A DNA stretch of 64,000 nt, from the NCBI GenBank assembly GCA_037718865.1, contig JBBJMP010000010.1, positions 62,001 through 126,000 on the forward strand, given 5' to 3'. Position 1 is the first letter of the stretch. Each line of letters starts with the position of its first letter. The translations under genes were made by a program, and so were the position numbers. Source of the DNA: JADCRZ01 sp037718865 (GTDB lineage: Bacteria; Bacteroidota; Bacteroidia; Chitinophagales; Chitinophagaceae). The notes under the pieces are model-generated. The model was given only the letters and a program-made list of their open reading frames with translations, had not been told where the DNA came from and searched no databases. Below are positions 19,003 through 28,546 of this stretch, piece by piece.

Positions 19003-19053
19003 TTTTTATTGGATTTAAAACGGAGCTGGATTTCTATCCTGGCTCCTTTTTTT
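19003..19053 (+). terminator. Dispersed leader-hairpin element, copy 1
   Basis: The hairpin at 19022-19046 (GGAGC stem, loop around TTCT, GCTCC) is followed by seven Ts. The preceding bases include ATTGGATTTAAAACGG, shared with the copies near 31977, 45221 and 60385. It is an intrinsic terminator shape downstream of the efflux region. Confidence 0.7.
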
Positions 19054-19076
19054 ATTTAATAACAATACACTTTATA

Positions 19077-19245
19077 TTACTTCACATTGTAAATAATCTT
19101 ATTTCTATGCTTTGTGCCCCAATTTTTCATGGCTTCCATCACTTCTCCAAAGGACTGTCCATATTTAGTAATGGCATACTCCACACTAACGGTTTTGGTA
19201 GGCAATACTGTGCGGCTGATTAATGTCGTCAATGGTTTTAATTGA
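19077..19245 (-). pseudogene. HxlR-family regulator, C-terminal remnant
   Basis: Read on the minus strand, the sequence gives LTTLISRTVLPTKTVSVEYAIT, then KYGQSFGEVMEAMKNWGTKHRNKIIYNVK and a stop at 19077. This is the wing and last helix of an HxlR protein. The N-terminal half, including the recognition helix, is missing. It is different from the intact HxlR at 8524-8892. Confidence 0.7.
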
Positions 19246-19249
19246 AACG

Positions 19250-19872
19250 GTTATTTACACGCTGTGGCTATCTTATTTGTTGCAAAACTCGATTAAATAA
19301 ATTCTGAAAGGAATGTGTGAATGTAGCATAGATATGTAGGGAAGGCCAAAAAAAAACTTTTACGACTCTGATAGATGCCTTTTTTTGCTTCCGTAAGTTT
19401 TTTGGAAAAGGACCAGGTAACGGCAACCCGATATTCCTTACAATTATATCTTAAGCAATATGTATATATAAAGTTTTATTTATTATTAATAAACAAATTA
19501 TATTATCCCATATTTTAGTATTTTTGGTGTTTAAAATTAACAATATTTATTTTATTAATATCTTTAGCTTAGGCATAAATTTCTGATAAACTATAGGCAT
19601 CAGCAAATTGCTGCCAGATTAGATTTAAGAAAAGATATTGTTAACCTCCTTACGATTGCTTCATGTATAACAACGATTTCGATCCCGCTTTCCGTAAACA
19701 GAATTATTAGGCAAAAATAATAACAGCCCTAAGCCTGCTCCCGGATTATTTGAGCCCCTGTTTATTTACAAATAGTTCACCATAGATTACCTTCGAAAAA
19801 GAAAGGTGAGGATACCAGATGAAGCCCACCGATGTATTGTGGTTTTAACCGGAAGAGATTATTATAAATCAG
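19250..19872. other. Gene-free stretch
   Basis: AT-rich sequence of about 620 bases. I see no reading frame, RNA gene or clear promoter here, only the untranslated lead-in to the acylase gene. Confidence 0.5.
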
Positions 19873-22056
19873 ATGAAAATATTATCAATCCTTTTATTCC
19901 TTGCATTATCCTTCAATGTTCAATCTCAAACCTTTACTTCTGCAGAAATCAGGTCGCTTAAAAATGAGGCCAGGAAGATTACCATTGTTAAAGATAAATG
20001 GGGAGTTCCGCACGTATATACAAAAACTGATGCGCAGGCGGTATTCGGAATGGCTTATGTACAATGTGAAGAATTTTTTGAAAAGGTTGAAGCGACACTG
20101 ATCAACAGGCTGGGGAGACAGGCAGAAGTGAATGGTGAATCAGCAATTTACAAAGATCTTTGGACCCGCATTTTTACAGATTCCACACGTGGGAAAGCTC
20201 TATATAAAGATTCCCCCAAATGGCTTCAGAAGCTGTGTGATGCATTTGCCGGCGGAATTAATTTCTATATGATTTCACATCCTGATAAAAAGCCTAAACT
20301 CATTCGGCGGGCAGAACCATGGATGTGTCTGATGAACGACATTCCTTCCATTGGCGGAAGCAATATTTCCGAAGAGGATTTTACTGCATTTTTCGCCAAA
20401 AAAGCGCCGGTATTCAAATTACCTATGTCAAGTGCAACGTCAAACGAGCCCGGTGAAGCGGCTGGATCTAATGGTTGGGCATTGGCCCCTTCACGCACCC
20501 AAAGTAAGAATGCCCTGCTTTTAATTAATCCTCATGCTGAATTTTACGGTCGTATTGAAATGCAGGTGGTTAGCAAAAAAGGATTAAATTCTTACGGGGC
20601 TCCATTTCTTGGACAGTTCAGTAATTCTCAGGGCTTTAATGAATATCTAGGCTGGATGCACCCGGTTTCTTTATCGGATGGAAAAGACTTATACGCTGAA
20701 ACAGTTGAACAAAAAGACGGTAAGTATTTTTATCAGTATAACGGAAGCATGAAACCTGTTGACAGCACAGAAATTACTGTTCCTTACAAAAAGGGAAGTG
20801 AGATACTAACCAGAAAATTTACGGTTTATCGCACACATCATGGTCCGGTGGTATCTGTAATCAATAATAAATGGATCACCTTGAAAACTATTGATGCAAA
20901 TACTGATTTGATTGTTATGCATTGGGAGAAAATGAAATCCAGGAATTTTGATCAGTTTAAAGCAGCTATTAATAAACGGGTAATGACGGGAAGTAACATT
21001 GTATATGCCGACAGAGCCGGAAACATAGCTTACTGGCATGGAAATTTCGTTCCGCAAAAAGATCCTTCTTTAGACTGGAAACGTCCTGTTGATGGCAGTA
21101 CAGATGCTACTGAATGGAAAGGAACTTATTCCCTGGATGACATTCCATATTACAAAAATCCTAAAAATGGCTGGTTACAGAACTGTAATTCTACTGTGTT
21201 ATATGCCACCGGATCTTTTGATACGTTAATGAGCAAAAAACCAGGGTTCATGTTTCCGGATGGACAAACTCCCAGAGCGATGAATGCTGTAAGGTTACTC
21301 GATACACTTCAGCATGCTACAATGGATGATGTTGTTGCAGCAGCCCATGATACTTATCTGCCTAACGCAGCACGTTTTATTCCCGATCTGATCAGGGCTT
21401 ATACAAACATACCGACAGACACTGGTCTTCAAGCTCCCATTGAAACTTTGAAAGAATGGGATTTCAGAACAGATACCAGCTCGGTAGCAACTACATTGGC
21501 TGTAATGTGGATTGAAAAAATTATTGAACAGAATGTATCAACGCTCCAGAAACCCTATACCAACGAGGAAAGATATTCAATTACCAATGGTGCTGCTGTT
21601 TCAACCAATACCATGTCTGAACAACAATTGGCTGATAGTTTTAAAACAGTTGTTTCAGCATTGATCAAAGATCACGGTACATGGAAAGTAAGCTGGGGTA
21701 GTATTAACCGTTACCAGCGCAATCCCGTCGGGCAGGAAGTAAGTGATGCAAATGAAAGTTGGGGTTTACCGGCTGCACCAGGTTACCTTGGTGCGCTTAA
21801 TGCTTATGTAAGTAAAAAAACGCCTGACACTAAAAAGCGTTATGGAGTAACGGGTAATACATTCGTAGCCGTAGTTGAATTTGGCAAAAAATTAAAAGCT
21901 AAATCGATCTTAACAGGTGGAGCAAGCTCCGATCCAAATTCTCCACACTTTACAGACCAGGTAGATGGTTACATTAAACACAAATATAAAGACATTCTTT
22001 TCTATAAAAAAGAGGTGAGGAAGGGAGCTGAAAGGACGTATCATCCAGGAGAATAA
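19873..22056 (+). CDS. Penicillin-acylase-family N-terminal nucleophile hydrolase
   Basis: The product is 727 residues with a Sec signal peptide (MKILSILLFLALSFNVQSQ). The alpha chain begins with ITIVKDKWGVPHVY, typical of the family. The junction AAGSNGWALAP places the catalytic serine at residue 199; autoproteolysis before it would expose this serine as nucleophile. The beta chain carries conserved segments such as TGSNIVYADRAGNIAYWHG and a late asparagine-rich VTGNTFVAVVEF. Such enzymes hydrolyse amides, including acyl-homoserine lactones, aculeacin and beta-lactam side chains, in the periplasm or outside the cell. The substrate cannot be told from sequence. It stands alone, converging on the peptidase gene 36 bases away. 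Confidence 0.9.
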   Translation: MKILSILLFLALSFNVQSQTFTSAEIRSLKNEARKITIVKDKWGVPHVYTKTDAQAVFGMAYVQCEEFFEKVEATLINRLGRQAEVNGESAIYKDLWTRIFTDSTRGKALYKDSPKWLQKLCDAFAGGINFYMISHPDKKPKLIRRAEPWMCLMNDIPSIGGSNISEEDFTAFFAKKAPVFKLPMSSATSNEPGEAAGSNGWALAPSRTQSKNALLLINPHAEFYGRIEMQVVSKKGLNSYGAPFLGQFSNSQGFNEYLGWMHPVSLSDGKDLYAETVEQKDGKYFYQYNGSMKPVDSTEITVPYKKGSEILTRKFTVYRTHHGPVVSVINNKWITLKTIDANTDLIVMHWEKMKSRNFDQFKAAINKRVMTGSNIVYADRAGNIAYWHGNFVPQKDPSLDWKRPVDGSTDATEWKGTYSLDDIPYYKNPKNGWLQNCNSTVLYATGSFDTLMSKKPGFMFPDGQTPRAMNAVRLLDTLQHATMDDVVAAAHDTYLPNAARFIPDLIRAYTNIPTDTGLQAPIETLKEWDFRTDTSSVATTLAVMWIEKIIEQNVSTLQKPYTNEERYSITNGAAVSTNTMSEQQLADSFKTVVSALIKDHGTWKVSWGSINRYQRNPVGQEVSDANESWGLPAAPGYLGALNAYVSKKTPDTKKRYGVTGNTFVAVVEFGKKLKAKSILTGGASSDPNSPHFTDQVDGYIKHKYKDILFYKKEVRKGAERTYHPGE

Positions 22057-22091
22057 TTGATTTAGCCAGGATTACTCTATCACTCGTTTTA

Positions 22092-23189
22092 TTAATACCC
22101 GTATCCGGCTTTCTGAAGCTCCTGAACAGATTTAAATGGATTTGCAGGTTTAAGATAGTCAGCTAAAAATTTATAAACATCAAAGCGACTTTCTTTTGCT
22201 GTATAAAGATCAATTCGGTTGAATGTATGTCCACCCGGCAAATCCTTGTAGATCTTATATTCGAATTTCTTGCCTTCTGCTTTCAGGGCTTTTATAAGAT
22301 GTTCTACCTCCAGTACATTTACATCTTCGTCGTTTGTATTGGTATGTACAAGTAACGGAGTCTGTAGTTTATCAGCATTCCATGCTGGGGAACGCTTCCT
22401 GTATTCTTCTACATTCTGATCAGCTGATTTGCCAATGTGATAATCAGCTGAATAAGCATCGCGGTAACCTTGTCCTTTATATCCCATCCTGGCTATTAAG
22501 TCGCTTACAGGAACTCCTGCATAAGCAACCCTGTAATCTTTTGGATGATTAAAAATATTCATTAGTGTAATCATACCACCATGACTCCAGCCTAATATAC
22601 CGACACGGCCTGAGTCGATAAATGTAAAGTTTCGTACCATGTAATCCCTGCTTGCCTTCACATCTTCGTTCTCCAATCCGCCATAATCAATCAATTCATA
22701 AAAACCTCTTCCGTAACCTGTACTGCCTCTATAATCAGGAGCAATTACAAGGTATTGCTGCGAAACAAGCTCCCGGATTATATGTGCGTATTCAGTCCCA
22801 AAGCTACTATGCACACCACCGTGGGGCAAAACCAGCAAAGGATATTTTTTATTTGGTTCTATTTTTTGAGGAATGAAAACATAAGCGCTAAAACGTACCG
22901 GGTTTAGAGCACCTTGCCCCGTTGGGTTTTTAACGATACGGGGAGGAGGACCGGTAAGAATTACTTTATCTACATGCGCAACATCTCCAACTCTGTTGAA
23001 CCAGTAAATATCATCAATTGCTTTATCAACCGATGTCAGGGCGGTGCTTAAGCTTTCTATTTGTCGGTTAAGCGAAGTAATTTGTTTCTGAAGTTCTTCA
23101 TTGCTCCCCTGGGCTGTTACCTGCAAGTGTAAACTAGAAAAAAGTGATGAAGAAAGAAGAAAGATCAAAGATGGTTTAATAAATATCAT
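22092..23189 (-). CDS. S9-type prolyl-oligopeptidase-like serine hydrolase, secreted
   Basis: The start is taken at the ATG at 23189, where MIFIKPSLIFLLSSSLFSSL forms a signal peptide; an earlier ATG at 23219 would add ten residues. A coiled-coil stretch (NEELQKQITSLNRQIESLS) follows. The alpha/beta hydrolase fold has LVLPHGGVHS for the oxyanion hole, GILGWSHGG with the nucleophile serine (residue 202), TNDEDVN with the catalytic aspartate and GGHTFN with the histidine. The propeller domain of full S9 enzymes is absent, so it is a short exopeptidase- or esterase-like enzyme. The coiled coil between signal and catalytic domain is unusual and may mediate oligomerisation. Confidence 0.85.
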   Translation of the reverse strand: MIFIKPSLIFLLSSSLFSSLHLQVTAQGSNEELQKQITSLNRQIESLSTALTSVDKAIDDIYWFNRVGDVAHVDKVILTGPPPRIVKNPTGQGALNPVRFSAYVFIPQKIEPNKKYPLLVLPHGGVHSSFGTEYAHIIRELVSQQYLVIAPDYRGSTGYGRGFYELIDYGGLENEDVKASRDYMVRNFTFIDSGRVGILGWSHGGMITLMNIFNHPKDYRVAYAGVPVSDLIARMGYKGQGYRDAYSADYHIGKSADQNVEEYRKRSPAWNADKLQTPLLVHTNTNDEDVNVLEVEHLIKALKAEGKKFEYKIYKDLPGGHTFNRIDLYTAKESRFDVYKFLADYLKPANPFKSVQELQKAGYGY

Positions 23190-23372
23190 AAGAGTAGTTC
23201 TAATTACAAATATGCACATAATTAATTAATATACTTTTTATTAATAACTTTTAATTGTTCGGGTAAGCATCATTTTTTTGTGCTTCGTCGTGAATAGTAT
23301 TTACTTATCTTACTCATTGTTGCAATTTGCCTGATACGCATCATTAATATGACCATATTGGTTTAATAATTA

Positions 23373-23380
23373 TGTTTGCC
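23373..23380 (+). promoter_or_regulatory. Predicted -7 element for the pmbA/tldD pair
   Basis: TATGTTTG fits TAnnTTTG, 34 bases before the pmbA-like start. No good -33 partner is evident. Confidence 0.35.
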
Positions 23381-23414
23381 TTTGGGAAGTTGATGTTCTA
23401 AAAATTAAGTGTTT

Positions 23415-24731
23415 ATGTCAATTTTAAGTAAAGAAGAATCAAAAATTATTTTAAGCAAGGCCTTAAACTTGTCGAAGGCTGAGGAATGTGAAGCCGTGCT
23501 TACAGGGTATGTAGAAGGCAACATCCGCACTGCACTTAATTCTGTGTCAACAACAGGAGAAAAAAGCAACACCACATTAAGCATAAGTGCTTCCTTTGGT
23601 AGAAGGACTGGTTCAGCAACTATTAATGAATTTGATAGTGCATCCCTGGAAAGAGTGATGCGTAGAGCAGAGGAATTAGCAAGGTTAGCTCCAGAGAACC
23701 CGGAATACATGCCTATACCCGAACCGCAAACTTTTAAAGAGTCCATTACATTTAATGCTGATACAGCATCTGTCAGTGCTAAAGATAGGGCTTCATTAGT
23801 CATGCAAAGTCTCGATGTGGCAAAAGCCGCTAAGCTTGATGCTGCCGGCTTCTTTAGTAATGGCGTAAAATTTGTTGCCATGCAAAATTCCAAAGGGCTT
23901 TTTGCTTATAATAAAGAAACAGATGTTTCCTTCGCAGTAACTGTCAGAAATCAGGAAGGAACTGGTTCAGGTTATGTTAGTGAAACCTATAACGATATAA
24001 AAAAGCTGGATACAAAGGCTCTTACCCGTAATGCAGCACGTAAAGCTGAGACTTCAGCAGGAGCAAAAGCTATTGAGCCGGCAAAGTTTACCGTTATACT
24101 GGAACCATTGGCAGGCGAAGGGTTAATGAGATTTCTTATAGATGCTCTTGATGCCCGTAGCGCAGATGAAGGGCGTAGTTTTATGAGTAAAAAGGGTGGA
24201 GGCGCCAGCATAGGAGAACAGCTTTTTGATCCACGTGTGAACATTTATTCCGATCCAATGAATCGGGAGATGCCTTCATCTACCTGGAGTAACGATGGTT
24301 TATCACGGGAAAAAATAACGTGGGTTAAAGATGGGATAGTTAAAAATTTAAGCAGCTCCCGCTACTGGGCTAAAGTTAAAGGTGTGAAACCTGTACCGGA
24401 ACCAGCGGCTGTGATTATGGATGGAGGAAAGGGTTCAATCGATGATCTTATCAGGGAAACAGAAAAAGGTATACTTGTCACCCGTTTCTGGTATACAAGA
24501 ATGGTTGATCCCCAAACCCTGACGCTTACCGGTTTAACAAGGGATGGTACCTTTTATATTGAGAACGGTAAGATTAGTTTTCCCATTAAAAATTTCAGGT
24601 TTAATGAAAGTCCTATCACTATGCTTAATAATCTTGAAGCTTTGGGCAAACCGGTTCGTGTAGGTAATATGATAATACCTCCAATGAAGATCAGGGAATT
24701 TACTTTTACCTCGCTTTCTGATGCAGTGTAG
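23415..24731 (+). CDS. PmbA/TldE-family metalloprotease-like protein
   Basis: The start at 23415 (MSILSKEESKIILSKAL) gives 438 residues. The protein follows the PmbA/TldE pattern: EECEAVLTGYVEGNIRTALNSV at the start, a central GEGLMRFLIDALDARSADEGRSFMSKKGG region and a C-terminal TGLTRDGTFYIENGKISFPIKNFRFNES segment. TldE is the non-catalytic partner in the TldD/TldE heterodimer, which trims unfolded peptides and matures microcins. This copy lacks the HExxxH motif, as expected. It lacks a signal peptide, while the TldD homologue 44 bases downstream has a Tat signal. The two form an operon. Confidence 0.9.
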   Translation: MSILSKEESKIILSKALNLSKAEECEAVLTGYVEGNIRTALNSVSTTGEKSNTTLSISASFGRRTGSATINEFDSASLERVMRRAEELARLAPENPEYMPIPEPQTFKESITFNADTASVSAKDRASLVMQSLDVAKAAKLDAAGFFSNGVKFVAMQNSKGLFAYNKETDVSFAVTVRNQEGTGSGYVSETYNDIKKLDTKALTRNAARKAETSAGAKAIEPAKFTVILEPLAGEGLMRFLIDALDARSADEGRSFMSKKGGGASIGEQLFDPRVNIYSDPMNREMPSSTWSNDGLSREKITWVKDGIVKNLSSSRYWAKVKGVKPVPEPAAVIMDGGKGSIDDLIRETEKGILVTRFWYTRMVDPQTLTLTGLTRDGTFYIENGKISFPIKNFRFNESPITMLNNLEALGKPVRVGNMIIPPMKIREFTFTSLSDAV

Positions 24732-24775
24732 AAATATAAAACAGTAAACTTACTTCTATAAATGAATCCAAAAAG

Positions 24776-26412
24776 ATGAAAAGAAGAAAATTTCTTGAGT
24801 ATGCAGGTATTGGAGTAGGTGCTACCATATTGCAAAATTTCCCATTTGCTGCCAATGCCATTTCTATCGAAGAGGCACTTACTCCCGTTGATACGGCTTT
24901 AAAAAAGCAACTTGCAGATGTAGTTCTTAACGCGGCGAAATCTAAAGGAGCAAAATATGCTGATGCACGTATAGGCAGACACCTTAACCAGTTTATTACA
25001 ACAAGGGAAAACAAAGTAGAAAATATCAGTAATACAGAATCTTATGGTATTGGAATAAGAGTACTGGTGAATGGAAGCTGGGGTTTTGTATCAACAGACA
25101 AGTTAGATAAAGAAAGCATTGCCAATGCAGCTATGAGAGCCGTTGAAATTGCTAAGGTAAATTCAAAATTAATGTCTGAGCCTGTACAACTGGCTCCGCA
25201 AAAAGGCTACGGAGATGTTAGTTGGAAAACACCCATTGAAATAAATGGTTTTGAAGTGCCGGTTAAGGAAAAAGTTGATTTGCTGTTATCGGTAAATAAC
25301 GAAGGGTTAAAAGGCGGTGCAAGCTTTGCCAACTCTTCTCTTTTCCTTATTAATGAGCAAAAGTATTTTGCTTCAACAGAAGGCTCTTATATAGACCAGG
25401 ATATCCATCGCCTTTGGCCTACATTCACCATAACTAAAACAGATCCCAAAACCGGCAGGTTTGAAAGTCGGAATGCTTTAAGCGCACCTATGGGGAAAGG
25501 TTATGAATATCTTATACCCAAAGATGAAGAAAAAGTAAAAGGCGTCGTTACCACCTACAAAATTCGTTACGATATTGTACAGGACGTACGCGAAGCCGCA
25601 GTTAACCTGGATGAGAAATTAAAGGCAAAATCAGTTGTGCCTGGAAAGTATGATCTTATCATTGATCCAAGCCAGCTATTTCTTGCTATTCATAAATCTG
25701 TTGGTCACTCTACCGAACTTGATCGTGTTCTGGGATATGAAGCCAATATGGCTGGTACCAGTTTTCTTACCCTGGACAAGCTGCGTTCTAATAAATTTAA
25801 TTTCGGAATCGAGCTTGTAAACCTGGTTGCCGATAAAACACAAAAGGATACATTAGCGGCAGCTGGATACGATGATGAAGGGGTAATATGTAAAGAATGG
25901 GACATTGTAAAAAACGGTATTTTGGTTAATTTTCAGACTACACGCGACCAGGCGCATATCATAGGCTTGAGTGAATCACAAGGTTGCAGTTATGCCCAGA
26001 GTTGGGAAGATGTACAGTTCCAGCGAATGCCTAATGTTTCTTTGCGACCAGGTCCATCTCCCATGAGCGCATCTGATCTGGTTAAAAATGTAGAGAAGGG
26101 AATTTATATGCTGGGGCGCAATACTTCTTCCATTGACCATCAGCGGTATAATTTTCAATTCAGCAGCCAATTATGCTATGAGATCACAAATGGAAAATAG
26201 TCGGAATGTTACGTAATGCTGCATATCAATCAAATACCCAGGAGTTCTGGAATTCGTGCGCTGCATTAGGTGATAAAGATGATTACCGTTTAGGAGGAAC
26301 TTTTTTTGACGGTAAGGGGGAGCCTGGCCAGTCAAGTGCCGTATCTCATGGTTGCCCTACAACAAGATTTAATGGGATAAATGTAATTAACACAGGCAGG
26401 AAAATTAGTTGA
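24776..26412 (+). pseudogene. TldD-family metalloprotease with Tat signal, frameshifted near the 3' end
   Basis: The first 474 codons begin with a twin-arginine signal (KRRKFLEYAGIGVGATIL) and run through the TldD domain to NGK followed by TAG at 26198. The A-run at 26194-26197 has four As where five would restore the frame. The conserved C-terminus then continues: IVGMLRNAAYQSNTQEFWNSC, DDYRLGGTFFDGKG, SAVSHGCPTTRFNGINVINTGRK, ending at 26412. That lost tail contains the cysteine expected to bind zinc. In addition the HExxxH motif reads HKSVGH (residues 306-311), so the catalytic glutamate is a lysine (AAA instead of GAA). Both changes argue for an inactive enzyme. Confidence 0.8.
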
Positions 26413-26736
26413 TAGGTAGCCTGATAGGTATGTTACATCATACAGGACAAGTAAAGGCACTACCGGATTTTCTTTCAGGTAAGCGGAACCTGCTATACTA
26501 TTTGTAAAATTGCACACCCACTCAACTACTAGTTAAATGGAATTGCGTGCTGAATGCACTATTATTATAAACGCGTCTTAACGCGATTTTAGGAGCCAGT
26601 TTACTGCCAAAGAGATCAACCACCGGAAAGGATTCCCCCCCAACTTGATGTAATTAAATAATTAATCTAAGGATAACGGTGAATTAATATCAGGAAGATC
26701 TTAACATTTTAATTTGGTCGCAAACAATCTCTCCAC
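26413..26736. other. Gene-free stretch
   Basis: About 320 bases between the tldD-like pseudogene and the phosphatase gene. No frame, hairpin with T-tract or clear promoter is visible. Confidence 0.45.
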
Positions 26737-28467
26737 ATGAATAAGGAAACCATACTAAAACAGTTAAGCCGCAGAAATTTTATACGCAACACAGTAATCG
26801 CCGCAACCGGTGTTGCTTTACTACCATCATCCTTAACCAGTTGTAAAAAGGATGATCGTGAAAAACCAGGTAATTATGCTGGCTTTAATGAGGGAGTAGC
26901 AAGTTTTGACCCTTCGCAGGATAAAGTAATCCTCTGGACACGCTACACCCCTTCTGATTATGGGAAATTGACACCTTCGATAGTTCTTGATGTAGCAAAA
27001 GATAAAGGCTTTAAAACAGTTATTGTAAGCCAATCGGTAGAGGTAGATACGGATAGTGACTACACTGTATATGTAGATGTAAATCGATTACAGTCAAACA
27101 CAAAATATTTCTACAGGTTCAGAAACGAAAAAACCAAAGCGATCTCTGTTACAGGTGAAACTAAAACATTGCCCGCTCCGGGAGACGTTTCGGAAGTTAA
27201 AATGGCTGTGGTATCCTGTTCCAATTTTCAGGCAGGATTATTTAATGTTTACGGCGCAATCGCAAAGTCTGACGCAGATATCGTAGTTCATCTGGGAGAT
27301 TATATTTACGAATACGGAGCTGGTAGTTACGGAACCAATCCATCAACGATCGCATTAAACAGAGTTCATAAACCTGCTGGTGAAATCATCACGCTGGAAG
27401 AATACCGTACAAGATACAGGCAATATAGAAGTGATGCACAATTGCAAAAAGCGCATCAGTTAAAGCCTTTTATTTGTGTATGGGACGACCATGAGATCGC
27501 AAATAATGCCTATAAAGACGGCGCTGAAAATCATCAGCCCGGTGAAGGAGATTATTTTACACGGAAAATGAGTGCGATCCAGGTTTGGCATGAATATTTG
27601 CCCGCCAGAGTACAAGATAACGCAACGATTTACAGAAGCTTTGATATAGATAACTTCGTAAGCCTGCACATGCTGGACACCAGGATCGCAGGCCGGGATA
27701 AGCAGCTGGAATACGCCAATTATCTTACTCCAACAGGTTTAAATGGTCCTAAATTTTTATCTGACTGGCAAAATCCTCAGCGAACACTACTGGGCGGGGA
27801 ACAAAGAAATTGGCTTGTGTCTAAATTGAATAGTAGCACGAGCAAATGGCAGGTACTCGGAAACCAGGTTTTAATGGGAAAGATGTATATTCCCGCTGAA
27901 CTTCTTTTAATTATCGGACAAATTGCTTCGGGTAGTACTGACCCCGCTTTATTTATACGGTACAACACTGTTGTTACTGAGCTGATCACCATTAAAACAA
28001 GATTGCTTAATAACGATCCGACCCTGACGGCGGCAGAGAAAGCAAGGGTTCAAACCGTAGTCCCCTATAACCTGGATGCATGGGATGGATATCCTGTTGA
28101 GCGCGAACTGATATACAAATCAGCTACTGGCAAAAAACTGATTTCACTGGCAGGAGATACACACAATGCCTGGCATTCTGATTTAATTGATATTAATGCG
28201 AATAAAACCGGAGCTGAATTTGCAACCCCTTCAGTTTCTTCTCCGGGCTTTGAGTCAGTATTCGGCAATAATCCTGCAACACTAGCTGGGTTTGAACAAT
28301 CAAACACTTTTCTTATTGATGACCTGAAGTATTTGGACGCTTCCAGGAGAGGTTATGTAATGGCTTCTTTTACAAAAAGCGAGGCAAAAGCTGAATGGAG
28401 GTTTATCAATACGCTTACCAGCCAAAGTACCGCGACTGTCACAGGTAAAATTGTTGTAGAATCATAA
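26737..28467 (+). CDS. PhoD-type alkaline phosphatase/phosphodiesterase, Tat-exported
   Basis: The product is 576 residues. The N-terminus has a twin-arginine motif (SRRNFIRNT) and a hydrophobic stretch ending in LTSC, so it is probably a Tat-exported lipoprotein. A fibronectin-like PhoD N-domain follows (FNEGVASFDPSQDKVILWTRYTP). The metallophosphatase domain has VVHLGDYIYEYG, CVWDDHEIANN, a LHMLDTRIAGRDKQ segment and SLAGDTHNAWH, which carry the Ca/Fe ligands of PhoD. It probably releases phosphate from phosphodiesters or teichoic-acid-like polymers outside the inner membrane. No pho-type regulatory site can be recognised. This is the first clearly intact gene after the decayed region. Confidence 0.92.
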   Translation: MNKETILKQLSRRNFIRNTVIAATGVALLPSSLTSCKKDDREKPGNYAGFNEGVASFDPSQDKVILWTRYTPSDYGKLTPSIVLDVAKDKGFKTVIVSQSVEVDTDSDYTVYVDVNRLQSNTKYFYRFRNEKTKAISVTGETKTLPAPGDVSEVKMAVVSCSNFQAGLFNVYGAIAKSDADIVVHLGDYIYEYGAGSYGTNPSTIALNRVHKPAGEIITLEEYRTRYRQYRSDAQLQKAHQLKPFICVWDDHEIANNAYKDGAENHQPGEGDYFTRKMSAIQVWHEYLPARVQDNATIYRSFDIDNFVSLHMLDTRIAGRDKQLEYANYLTPTGLNGPKFLSDWQNPQRTLLGGEQRNWLVSKLNSSTSKWQVLGNQVLMGKMYIPAELLLIIGQIASGSTDPALFIRYNTVVTELITIKTRLLNNDPTLTAAEKARVQTVVPYNLDAWDGYPVERELIYKSATGKKLISLAGDTHNAWHSDLIDINANKTGAEFATPSVSSPGFESVFGNNPATLAGFEQSNTFLIDDLKYLDASRRGYVMASFTKSEAKAEWRFINTLTSQSTATVTGKIVVES

Positions 28468-28546
28468 AAAATCTGCCAGATCAAACTCTGGAAAGGTTAG
28501 TAAGAAGAGTCCGCCCCACGGCACAACGTTAACGGTACTAAGAAAC

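Noticed and set aside
26194..26200. Programmed -1 frameshifting at the A-run of the tldD-like gene
   Set aside because: The run has only four As and no slippery heptamer or following structure; loss of one base explains it better.
28475..28492. Inverted repeat CCAGA...TCTGG after the PhoD gene
   Set aside because: Short stem and no T-tract on either strand, so no support for a terminator.
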